Part shown: positions 25,846 through 34,106 of the stretch, in pieces
How the letters are laid out: each line of letters opens with the position of its first letter
Numbering within the stretch: the first letter of the stretch is position 1
Source: Nocardia nova SH22a
GTDB lineage: Bacteria; Actinomycetota; Actinomycetes; Mycobacteriales; Mycobacteriaceae
Assembly: GCF_000523235.1 (NCBI RefSeq)
Contig: NZ_CP006850.1
Coordinates: 3,658,001 to 3,722,000, forward strand
Length of the DNA: 64,000 bases
Direction: 5' to 3'
Translations under genes and position numbers: made by a program
Notes under the pieces: generated by a model
The model's input: only the letters and a program-made list of their open reading frames with translations
What the model was told of the DNA's origin: nothing
Database searches by the model: none

Positions 25846-28800
25846 ATGTCTGTGTCCTCCCGCGCCGAGTTCGATACCACGTTGCTCGACACGCTTGCCC
25901 GGCGTGTCGTAATCGGCGACGGTGCGATGGGCACCATGTTGCAGGCCGCGGATCTCACTCTCGACGACTTCCGCGGCCTGGAGGGATGCAACGAGATCCT
26001 CAACGAGACCAGGCCGGATGTGCTGCGCGGAATCCATCGCGCCTACTACGAGGCCGGGGCCGACGCGGTCGAGACCAACACCTTCGGCTGCAATCTGCCC
26101 AACCTCGCCGACTACGACATCGCCGACCGGATCCGCGATCTGTCCGAGCGGGGCACCCGGCTCGCGCGTGACGTCGCCGACGAGATGGGCCCGTCCATCC
26201 ACGGCACCCCCCGCTACGTGCTGGGGTCCATGGGGCCGGGTACCAAACTGCCGACCCTCGGGCACGCGCCCTATGTGGCGCTGCGCGATGCCTACACCGA
26301 GGCCGCTCTCGGCATGCTCGACGGTGGCGCCGACGCCATCCTCATCGAGACCTGCCAGGATCTGCTGCAGGTCAAGGCCGCGGTGACCGGCAGCCGCCGG
26401 GCCATGGAGCGGGCCGGGCGCCGCATCCCGATCATCACCCACGTCACCGTCGAAACCACCGGCACCATGCTGGTCGGCAGTGAGATCGGCGCGGCGCTGA
26501 CGGCGATCGAGCCGCTGGGCGTCGACATGATCGGGCTCAACTGCGCCACCGGCCCGGACGAGATGAGCGAACATCTGCGCCATCTGTCCAAGCACGCCGA
26601 GGTGCCGGTGTCGGTGATGCCGAACGCGGGCCTGCCGGTCCTCGGCGCGAACGGTGCGGAGTATCCGCTCACCCCGGGCGAATTGGCGTCGGCGCTGCAC
26701 GGCTTCGTCACCGAATTCGGGCTGGCGCTGGTGGGCGGCTGCTGCGGTACCACCCCGCAGCACATTCGCGAGGTCGCCGACGCGGTCGCGGAGACGGCTC
26801 CGCTGGTACGCCGCCCGGAGCACGAACCGAGTGTGTCGTCGATGTACACCGCGGTCCCGTTCGAACAGGACGCCTCGATCATGATGATCGGCGAGCGCAC
26901 CAATGCCAACGGCTCCAAGGCATTCCGCGAGGCCATGCTGGCCGGTGACTGGCAGAAGTGCCTCGACATCGCCAAGGACCAGACCCGCGACGGCGCGCAC
27001 ATGCTGGACCTGTGCGTCGACTACGTCAGGCGCGACGGCAGTCTCGACATGGCCGAGGTGGCCGGGCGGCTGGCGACGGCCTCGACCCTGCCGATCATGC
27101 TCGACTCCACCGAGCCGCCGGTTCTGCAGGCCGGTCTGGAACGTCTCGGCGGGCGGTGCGCGGTCAACTCGGTCAACTACGAGGACGGCGCGGGCCCGGA
27201 TTCGCGATTCCAGCAGATCATGCGCCTGGTCGCCGAGCACGGCGCCGCGGTGGTCGCGCTGACGATCGACGAAAACGGCCAGGCCCGCACGGCCGAGCAC
27301 AAGGTCGAGATCGCCGAGCGGCTGATCGCCGACATCACCGGCAACTGGGGGCTGGCCGAGAGCGACATCATCGTCGACTGCCTGACCTTCACCCTCGGCA
27401 CCGGACAGGAGGAGTCGCGGCGCGACGGTATCGAGACCATCGAGGGCATCCGCGAACTCAAGCGCCGTCATCCGCAGGTGCAGACCACACTGGGCCTGTC
27501 GAACATCTCCTTCGGCCTCAATCCGGCCGCGCGCCAGGTGCTGAACTCGGTGTTCATGCACGAATGCGTCGAGGCCGGACTGGATTCGGCGATCGTGCAC
27601 GCCTCCAAGATCCTGCCGATCAGCCGGATTCCGGAGGATCAGCGCACGGCGGCGCTGGATCTGGTCTACGACCGCCGCCGCGAGGGCTACGACCCGCTGC
27701 AGACGCTGATGGCCATGTTCGAGGGGGTCTCGGCGGCCTCGGCGAAGGCCTCGCGCGCCGACGAACTCGCCGCGCTGCCGCTGTTCGAGCGTCTGGAACG
27801 GCGCATCGTCGACGGCGACCGCAACGGCCTCGAGGCCGATCTGGACGCGGCGATGCAGGAGGTGCCGCCGCTGCGGATCATCAACGAGACGCTGCTGTCG
27901 GGCATGAAGACCGTCGGTGAGCTGTTCGGCTCGGGGCAGATGCAGTTGCCGTTCGTGCTGCAGTCGGCCGAGGTCATGAAAACCGCGGTGGCGCATCTCG
28001 AGCCGCACATGGAGGCCACCGACGACTCCGGTAAGGGCCGGATCGTCCTGGCCACGGTCAAGGGCGATGTGCACGACATCGGCAAGAACCTGGTCGACAT
28101 CATCCTGTCCAACAACGGCTACGAGGTCGTCAATCTCGGCATCAAACAACCGATCTCGGCGATCCTGGACGCCGCCGCCGACAAGAAGGCCGATGTCATC
28201 GGCATGTCGGGACTGCTGGTGAAGTCGACGGTGGTGATGAAGGAGAACCTCGAGGAGATGAACACCCGCGGGGTCGCCGAGCAGTTCCCGGTGCTGCTGG
28301 GCGGCGCCGCGCTGACTCGCTCCTACGTCGAGAACGATCTCACCGGCGTCTACGCCGGTGATGTGCACTACGCCCGCGACGCCTTCGAGGGCCTGCGCCT
28401 GATGGACGACATCATGACCCGCAAACGCGGCGGCGCGGGCGATCCCGACAGCCCGGAGGCGATCGCCGAACGCGCCCGGGCCGCCGAGCGCAAGGCCCGG
28501 CACGAGCGGTCCCAGCGCATCGCCGCCGAGCGGCGGGCCAACGAGGTCCCCGTCGAGGTGCCCGACCGCTCGGACGTCGCGGCCGATCTGCCCGTCCCGG
28601 TGCCGCCGTTCTGGGGCACCCGGGTGATCAAAGGTCTTGCGGTGGGTGAGTATTCGGGCCTGCTCGACGAGCGGGCGCTGTTCCTGGGGCAGTGGGGCCT
28701 GCGCGGCCAGCGCGGCGGCGACGGGCCCAGCTATGAGGAACTGGTGGAGTCCGACGGGCGCCCGCGGCTGCGGTACTGGCTGGACCGGCTGTCCACCGAA

Positions 28801-29424
28801 GGGGTGCTGCAGCACGCCGCGGTGGTCTACGGCTACTTCCCGGCGGTCTCCGAGGGCGACGATGTGATCGTGCTGACCGAACCCGATCCCGCCGCGCCGC
28901 AACGGTATCGATTCACCTTCCCGCGCCAGCAGCGCGACCGTTTCCTGTGCATCGCCGACTTCGTGCGGTCACGCGAACTCGCGACCGAGCGCGGACAGGT
29001 CGATGTTCTGCCGTTCCAGCTGGTGACGATGGGGCAGCCGATCGCCGATTTCGCCAACGAGCTGTTCGCCGCGGACAACTACCGCGACTATCTCGAGGTG
29101 CACGGCATCGGCGTGCAGCTCACCGAGGCGCTGGCCGAGTACTGGCATCGCCGGGTCCGGGAAGAGCTTGTGCTGGAAGGTCATTCGGTCGCCGACGAGG
29201 ATCCCTCCGAGGTGACCGACTACTTCAAACTCGGGTACCGTGGGGCTCGATACTCCTTCGGTTACGGCGCCTGCCCGGAACTCGAGGACCGGGCGAAACT
29301 GGTCTCGCTGCTGGAGGCGGAGCGCATCGGCGTGACGCTGTCGGAGGAGTTGCAACTGCATCCGGAACAGTCCACCGACGCCTTCGTCCTCCTGCATCCG
29401 GAAGCAAAATACTTCAACGCGTAG
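25846..29424 (+). CDS. metH: Cobalamin-dependent methionine synthase
   Basis: A 1192-residue four-module enzyme that transfers a methyl group from methyltetrahydrofolate to homocysteine through cobalamin. In order: the homocysteine-binding barrel (about 10-320, zinc ligands in GGCCGT), the pterin-binding barrel (about 340-610, IGERTNANGSKAF), the cobalamin-binding module (about 640-870; DVHDIGKN at 741-748 with His743 as the lower-ligand candidate), and the AdoMet reactivation domain (about 920-1190; GYGACPELEDR). The ATG at 25846 is chosen from family length and GGAG upstream; the frame is open further upstream without family similarity. It is divergent from PAC2. Confidence 0.97.
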   Translation: MSVSSRAEFDTTLLDTLARRVVIGDGAMGTMLQAADLTLDDFRGLEGCNEILNETRPDVLRGIHRAYYEAGADAVETNTFGCNLPNLADYDIADRIRDLSERGTRLARDVADEMGPSIHGTPRYVLGSMGPGTKLPTLGHAPYVALRDAYTEAALGMLDGGADAILIETCQDLLQVKAAVTGSRRAMERAGRRIPIITHVTVETTGTMLVGSEIGAALTAIEPLGVDMIGLNCATGPDEMSEHLRHLSKHAEVPVSVMPNAGLPVLGANGAEYPLTPGELASALHGFVTEFGLALVGGCCGTTPQHIREVADAVAETAPLVRRPEHEPSVSSMYTAVPFEQDASIMMIGERTNANGSKAFREAMLAGDWQKCLDIAKDQTRDGAHMLDLCVDYVRRDGSLDMAEVAGRLATASTLPIMLDSTEPPVLQAGLERLGGRCAVNSVNYEDGAGPDSRFQQIMRLVAEHGAAVVALTIDENGQARTAEHKVEIAERLIADITGNWGLAESDIIVDCLTFTLGTGQEESRRDGIETIEGIRELKRRHPQVQTTLGLSNISFGLNPAARQVLNSVFMHECVEAGLDSAIVHASKILPISRIPEDQRTAALDLVYDRRREGYDPLQTLMAMFEGVSAASAKASRADELAALPLFERLERRIVDGDRNGLEADLDAAMQEVPPLRIINETLLSGMKTVGELFGSGQMQLPFVLQSAEVMKTAVAHLEPHMEATDDSGKGRIVLATVKGDVHDIGKNLVDIILSNNGYEVVNLGIKQPISAILDAAADKKADVIGMSGLLVKSTVVMKENLEEMNTRGVAEQFPVLLGGAALTRSYVENDLTGVYAGDVHYARDAFEGLRLMDDIMTRKRGGAGDPDSPEAIAERARAAERKARHERSQRIAAERRANEVPVEVPDRSDVAADLPVPVPPFWGTRVIKGLAVGEYSGLLDERALFLGQWGLRGQRGGDGPSYEELVESDGRPRLRYWLDRLSTEGVLQHAAVVYGYFPAVSEGDDVIVLTEPDPAAPQRYRFTFPRQQRDRFLCIADFVRSRELATERGQVDVLPFQLVTMGQPIADFANELFAADNYRDYLEVHGIGVQLTEALAEYWHRRVREELVLEGHSVADEDPSEVTDYFKLGYRGARYSFGYGACPELEDRAKLVSLLEAERIGVTLSEELQLHPEQSTDAFVLLHPEAKYFNA

Positions 29425-29572
29425 GATTTTGGCGTTTCCGGGCTTTCACGCAGAGTGGCTGAGCGGCCCGACATGAGCCGGGTGCCCGGAGGCGGTAGCG
29501 GAGCGTCTCCACGCAGGGCCCCGGCGCATGGCTCGAGGACACCGCGTGTGAGTGCAGGAGGGGTACGACGGC

Positions 29573-31189
29573 ATGACTTCAGATCGGCTGATCTCCGGAC
29601 GGTATCGACTGGCCGATCCGATCGGCAGCGGAGCCATGGGCGTGGTGTGGCGGGCCAGCGATGTGCGGCTGCGGCGCACCGTGGCGGTCAAGCAACTGCT
29701 GCTGGCGCCCGGCCTCACCAAGGCGCAGGCGCTCGAGGCCAAGATGCGCGCGATGCGCGAGGGCCGGATCGCGGCGCGGCTGCATCACCAGAACGCGGTC
29801 ACGGTCTTCGACGTCGCGGAGGAGGACGGCCAGCCCTGGCTGGTGATGGAGTACGTCGATGCTCCGAGCCTGGCGGCGCTGATGCGCGACAAGGGCCCGC
29901 TCGAGCCGCACGAGGTCGCCCGGATCGGCGCGAAGGTGGCGGCGGCGCTGGCGGCCGCGCACGACGCGGGCATCGTGCACCGCGATGTCAAACCCGCCAA
30001 CATCCTGGTCGCCGACAACGGCACCGTGAAGATCACCGACTTCGGGATCTCGCGCGCCGTCGGCGATGTCACGGTCACCTCCACCGGATTCCTGGCCGGG
30101 ACACCGGCGTATCTGTCACCGGAGATCGCCCGCGGCGAGGATCCGGAACCGTCCTCCGACGTCTTCGCGCTCGGGTCGACGCTGTACGCGGCCGTCGAGG
30201 GCGCGCCGCCGTTCGGCGAGGGCGACAATCCGCTGGCGGTGCTGCATTCGGTGGTCGGCGCCAAGGTGCCCCCGCCGCAGCGTGCCGGTGATCTGGGCCC
30301 GGTGCTCATGAGCCTGCTGGCCGCCGACGGCGCCGACCGGCCCACCATGCACGAGGCGCAGGAGGCGCTCGAGGCCGTCGCCGAGGGCCGGTCGCACGCG
30401 ATGACCCCGCCCGCGACGAAAGTGCTGCCGAATCCGGCCGTCGACGCGGGTGCGACCGCGGTCCTGACCACCCCCGCCCGGCCCGCGGCGAGCCCGGCGC
30501 CGACCGCGAGAACGGCGGCGCCGCAGGCGAAGCCGGCCCTCATTCGCGACCGGCGGGTCTGGCTGGCGGCCGCTGCGGCCATCGTGCTGGTGGCGGTGAT
30601 CGTGGGCCTGGTGGCCACCTCGGGCTCCGACGAGCCGTCGCGGCCCGGCGCCGAGGGGATCACCACCTCACAGGCACCGGGACAGCCTCCGGCGTCGGCC
30701 CTCGCGGCACCGAATGCCGACGCCCCGGGCGGATCCTCGTCCAACGGCTCCGGTGGCACGGCGTCGCTGGGCAATCCGGCGCCCGGCGGCCAGAGCACCC
30801 CGGCCCCCTCGCCGTCGGGCACCGCGGCGGTTCCGCCGCCCGGCGCGCCCCCGAAGCCGGGCGCACCGGCCACGACCACCCCTGCGCCACCCGCCGACAT
30901 CAAGGGCTTCATCTCCGGGTACTACGGAATGCTGCCCGGGAACACCGGCGGTGCGTGGGCCCAGCTGTCGCCGTCGTATCAATCCCAGACCGGCGGATTC
31001 GCGCAGTACTCGAACTTCTGGTCGACGATCAGCTCGGTCCGGGTCGGCGGGGTGTCCGAGAGCGGTCCGGGACGGGCCGTGGCGACCCTCACCTATACCC
31101 TGAAGGACGGGACGGTCACCTCCGAGAGCCGCTGGTTCACGGTGGACACGGCCACCGGCCGGATGCTCATCACCGGATCGGGGACCTGA
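29573..31189 (+). CDS. Transmembrane Ser/Thr protein kinase
   Basis: A 538-residue Pkn-type receptor kinase. The kinase domain spans about 1-270: GSGAMGVVW loop, VAVK with Lys40, HRDVKPAN with Asp138 and TDFGIS with Asp156. A Pro/Ala-rich juxtamembrane linker follows, then a single transmembrane helix (about 330-352, WLAAAAAIVLVAVIVGLVA), a long Ser/Gly/Pro-rich stalk and a C-terminal extracytoplasmic domain (DIKGFISGYYGMLPGNTGGAWAQL...) resembling a compact sensor fold. The activation loop has VTVTSTGFLAGTPAY with likely phospho-Thr. The ATG at 29573 follows AGGAGG; a GTG 21 bases earlier is possible. The kinase is complete. Confidence 0.93.
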   Translation: MTSDRLISGRYRLADPIGSGAMGVVWRASDVRLRRTVAVKQLLLAPGLTKAQALEAKMRAMREGRIAARLHHQNAVTVFDVAEEDGQPWLVMEYVDAPSLAALMRDKGPLEPHEVARIGAKVAAALAAAHDAGIVHRDVKPANILVADNGTVKITDFGISRAVGDVTVTSTGFLAGTPAYLSPEIARGEDPEPSSDVFALGSTLYAAVEGAPPFGEGDNPLAVLHSVVGAKVPPPQRAGDLGPVLMSLLAADGADRPTMHEAQEALEAVAEGRSHAMTPPATKVLPNPAVDAGATAVLTTPARPAASPAPTARTAAPQAKPALIRDRRVWLAAAAAIVLVAVIVGLVATSGSDEPSRPGAEGITTSQAPGQPPASALAAPNADAPGGSSSNGSGGTASLGNPAPGGQSTPAPSPSGTAAVPPPGAPPKPGAPATTTPAPPADIKGFISGYYGMLPGNTGGAWAQLSPSYQSQTGGFAQYSNFWSTISSVRVGGVSESGPGRAVATLTYTLKDGTVTSESRWFTVDTATGRMLITGSGT

Positions 31190-31214
31190 TGCGGTATCGG
31201 AAGGAGAGCTCCGG

Positions 31215-31880
31215 GTGAGTGTGGCCGCGGTGCTGTGGGATATGGACGGCACGCTCCTGGATTCGGAGAAGCTCTGGGATATCGGCGTGCGCGAACTCGC
31301 CGCGGAACTGGGCGGCCCGATGACCGACGGACTGCGGCACGCGCTCATCGGCGCCGACGGGCCCAGTGCGCTGCGGATCCTGTTCGACGGCCTGGGCCTG
31401 GACCCCGATCCGGGCGCCATGACCTCCGCGGGGCAGTGGCTCGAGCGGCGGGTCACCGATCTGATGTCGGGTCCGATCCCGTGGCGTCCGGGCGCACAGG
31501 ACGCGCTCGCGACCCTGCGCACGGCCGGTCTGCCGAATGCGCTCGTCACCAACACCAAGCGGTCGCTCACCGAACTGTGCCTGCGCACGCTGGGCCTCGA
31601 CACCTTCGCCGCGTCGGTGTGCGGCGACGAGGTCGAGCGGGGCAAACCGGCGCCGGATCCGTATCTGCGCGCCGCCCGGCTGCTCGGCGTCGATCCCGGA
31701 GACTGTGTGGCCGTGGAGGATTCGCCCACCGGCTCGGCCGCCGCGCTGGCCGCGGGCTGCCAGGTGCTGGTCGTGCCCTGTGAGATCGAGGTCCCGCATC
31801 GCCCGGGCCTGAACTTCCGTGAGTCGCTGGTGGGCCTCACCGTCGACGATCTGCACCGGGTGCACGCGACCGCCCGCTGA
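31215..31880 (+). CDS. HAD-family phosphatase
   Basis: A 221-residue haloacid-dehalogenase hydrolase with an alpha-helical cap. Motif I is LWDMDGTLLDSE (nucleophile Asp), motif II VTNTKRS, motif III the Lys in GKPAPD, and motif IV VEDSPTGSAAALAAG. It resembles beta-phosphoglucomutase or phosphoglycolate phosphatase-like enzymes; substrate unknown. The GTG start is 25 bases after the kinase stop and preceded by GGAGAGCTCCGG, so the two may be cotranscribed. Confidence 0.9.
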   Translation: MSVAAVLWDMDGTLLDSEKLWDIGVRELAAELGGPMTDGLRHALIGADGPSALRILFDGLGLDPDPGAMTSAGQWLERRVTDLMSGPIPWRPGAQDALATLRTAGLPNALVTNTKRSLTELCLRTLGLDTFAASVCGDEVERGKPAPDPYLRAARLLGVDPGDCVAVEDSPTGSAAALAAGCQVLVVPCEIEVPHRPGLNFRESLVGLTVDDLHRVHATAR

Positions 31881-32277
31881 CCGCCCAGCAGGGATCCGGT
31901 GCGGCCCCACCGGTTCGGGCCCTCCGCATGGGTCGCGGCATCCGTCCGGCTACCCGGTGTTGATTCAGCGCGTCGGAGGGGGACTGCCGCACCCCGAGGT
32001 TGCCGTCCCGGTGTCCGGTGACGGCGCCGTCCGGGACCACGTCCGATGCTCCGCGTCGATCCCGCTCATCCGCGACGAAGCTGGCACCGACCCTTCTACT
32101 GGCGCCGGAGCGGATCGCCGCACCGGCGCCGCGAGCCGCGTGAGAAATCGGGTCTTGCAGATCGAAGGCCCGCGTCGCAGTTGTGGTGGCGAATATCGCT
32201 GGCGCACAGGGTTACTCGAGAGTTTGTGATCTTTACCAACGATATCCGCGAATCGGGGCCACGACCGCCTCCGGCGG
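31881..32277. other. Intergenic region upstream of dioxygenase cluster
   Basis: About 400 bases with no convincing gene. It contains GCGAATATCGCTGG (32189-32202) and its near-perfect inverse CCAACGATATCCGC (32236-32249), matching at 12 of 14 positions with a 33-base spacer. The same 14-mer occurs once more at 12975-12988. The pair lies 30-90 bases upstream of the dioxygenase start and could be an operator. Confidence 0.5.
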
Positions 32278-33234
32278 GTGACAATGATCTTCATGGCGGC
32301 GACAGGGGGTTGTGGCAACGTGGGTGATCCTGGTCGAGTGGGCAGGGAAGACGGTGAGGGAGAAGGTCCTTCGGGGCACGCGGAGGCGCTGGCCGCCGTC
32401 GTCGACACACGGCGATATCCGCTCGACGAACCTGGTGGCGCACGCTGGCAGGAGGTGGTGGCGCGGGCCCGGGCCGAACTGGCGGCCGACGGATGCACCG
32501 TGCTGCGCGGATTCGTGCGCCCGGACCGGTGGACGGCACTGCGTGATCAGGGCGCCGAACTCGCCCCGCACGCGTACTACACGGTGGAGAAGGTCAACGC
32601 CTACAACATCCCGCTCGACAGCGATCTGCCGCCGGACCATCCCGCCGCGATCGTGCTCGAGCGCGGAAACGCCTTCGTCGCACGCGATCTCATCCCCGAG
32701 ACCGCGCTGATCCAGGTGCTCTACACCAGCGAGCGGTTCCAGCGTCTGGTCGCGGAGTGTTTCGGCCTGCCGCAGCTGCACGAGTACACCGATCCGCTGG
32801 CGGGCCTGTGCCTCAACGTCGTCGCTCCCGGCATGTCGCATCCGTGGCATTTCGACACCAACGAATTCACCGTCTCGATGCTGACCCAGGCGCCCGACGC
32901 CGGTGGGGAATTCGAGTACTGCCCCCGGATCCGCACCCCGGAATCGGAGAATCTGTCCGATGTGCGGGCCGTACTCACCGGATCCGGTGACGAGCTGATC
33001 CGGCGGCTCACGCTGCGGCCCGGTGATCTGCAGCTGTTCCAGGGCCGGTTCTCGCTGCACCGGGTCTCGCCCGTGGAGGGCGCCGAGCAGCGGCACAGCG
33101 CGATCTTCGCCTACAGCGATCGGCCCGGCATCGTCGGCGCGGTCGAGCGCACCCGGCAGTTGTTCGGACGGGTTCTGCCCGACCATCTGGCCGCGGCGGG
33201 TAATGCCGTGCGCGGTGACCGACTGCTGGACTGA
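32278..33234 (+). CDS. 2-oxoglutarate/Fe(II) dioxygenase, HalD/BesD-like
   Basis: A 318-residue non-heme iron oxygenase. The facial triad is visible: HPWHFDTNEF (His191, Asp193) and distal His261 in FSLHRVSP, with Arg272 (QRHSAIFAYSD) suited to bind 2-oxoglutarate. The Asp ligand favours hydroxylation; a Gly or Ala there would favour halogenation. The overall plan recalls ArpA-like proteins related to BesD, which act on free amino acids, but this assignment is from memory. It heads a cluster with a methyltransferase and a carnitine-acyltransferase homologue. Start is uncertain: ATG 32293 or GTG 32320 are alternatives. Confidence 0.75.
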   Translation: MTMIFMAATGGCGNVGDPGRVGREDGEGEGPSGHAEALAAVVDTRRYPLDEPGGARWQEVVARARAELAADGCTVLRGFVRPDRWTALRDQGAELAPHAYYTVEKVNAYNIPLDSDLPPDHPAAIVLERGNAFVARDLIPETALIQVLYTSERFQRLVAECFGLPQLHEYTDPLAGLCLNVVAPGMSHPWHFDTNEFTVSMLTQAPDAGGEFEYCPRIRTPESENLSDVRAVLTGSGDELIRRLTLRPGDLQLFQGRFSLHRVSPVEGAEQRHSAIFAYSDRPGIVGAVERTRQLFGRVLPDHLAAAGNAVRGDRLLD

Positions 33235-33263
33235 TTCACCCGTTCGACACTGGAGGTCTGCCC

Positions 33264-34106
33264 GTGACGGTTTCGATGCACAGCACCGGAAAAGCGTCGT
33301 TCGACGATATCTACGATCGCCCGGACCCGAGCGCCTACTGCCGCCGGATGGCCGAATTGGACTACTGCATACCGGAGTTGGCGAGACCGGCATTCTCCGA
33401 CATCATCGCCGAATACGAGAAGACCACCGGCAGCGTGCCCACCGTGCTCGATCTGGGCTGCTCCTACGGGGTGAACGCGGCGGTCCTGCGATTCGGGACC
33501 ACCGTCGCCGAACTGGCCGAGCACTACGGCGACGCCGACACCGCCACCTGCATCGCCCGCGACCGCGCCCGGCTGGCCGCCGACGACCGGCTGCCGGGGC
33601 TGCGGCTGATCGGCATGGACGCCTCCGCGCCCGCGCTGGACTACGCCGCGGCCACCGGCCTGCTGCACGAAACCGTCCATGCCGACCTGGAATCGGGCGA
33701 TCCCACCGAATCCCAGCGCCGGATCCTCGGTCAGGCCGATCTGGTGATCTCCACCGGCTGCGTCGGCTATGTCACCGGACGCACCCTGACGCGGGTGGCC
33801 CGCTCGCACGGCACCCGGCTACCGTGGATGGCACACTTCGTGCTGCGGATGTACGCGTTCGAGCCGATCGCGCGCGAACTCGCCGCACTGGGTTACCGGA
33901 CCGAGCGCCGCCCCGGGACCTTCCGGCAGCGCCGCTTCGCCTCCGCCGCCGAACAGCAACAGGTTGTGAACACCTTGGCCGCCAACGGAATCGACGCCAC
34001 CGGATACGAGTCCGACGGCTGGCTGCACGCGTACCTCTACATCTCCAGGCCCGCAGACGAACCCGCAGTGACCGAATCCGCATCGACCCCCGAGGACCGC
34101 CAGTGA
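33264..34106 (+). CDS. SAM-dependent class I methyltransferase
   Basis: A 280-residue methyltransferase with motif I VLDLGCSYGVNAAVLR near residues 61-76, an acidic loop (LRLIGMDASAPALDYA) and DLVISTGCVGYVTG after it. The substrate is not evident. The last 4 bases overlap the next gene (GTGA), and it starts 30 bases after the dioxygenase, so the three genes look like one operon. By context it may N-methylate an amino acid or amine that is hydroxylated and then O-acylated by its neighbours. Confidence 0.85.
   Translation: MTVSMHSTGKASFDDIYDRPDPSAYCRRMAELDYCIPELARPAFSDIIAEYEKTTGSVPTVLDLGCSYGVNAAVLRFGTTVAELAEHYGDADTATCIARDRARLAADDRLPGLRLIGMDASAPALDYAAATGLLHETVHADLESGDPTESQRRILGQADLVISTGCVGYVTGRTLTRVARSHGTRLPWMAHFVLRMYAFEPIARELAALGYRTERRPGTFRQRRFASAAEQQQVVNTLAANGIDATGYESDGWLHAYLYISRPADEPAVTESASTPEDRQ

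Noticed and set aside
25723..28902. A 1059-codon frame antisense to metH
   Set aside because: metH has clear motifs throughout on the plus strand; the antisense frame has His/Arg/Gly-rich non-protein-like composition.
29440..29525. tRNA-like stretch (AGAGTGGCTGAGCGG) after metH
   Set aside because: It resembles a tRNA-Ser 5' half only superficially; I could not pair an acceptor stem, anticodon stem and T-arm.
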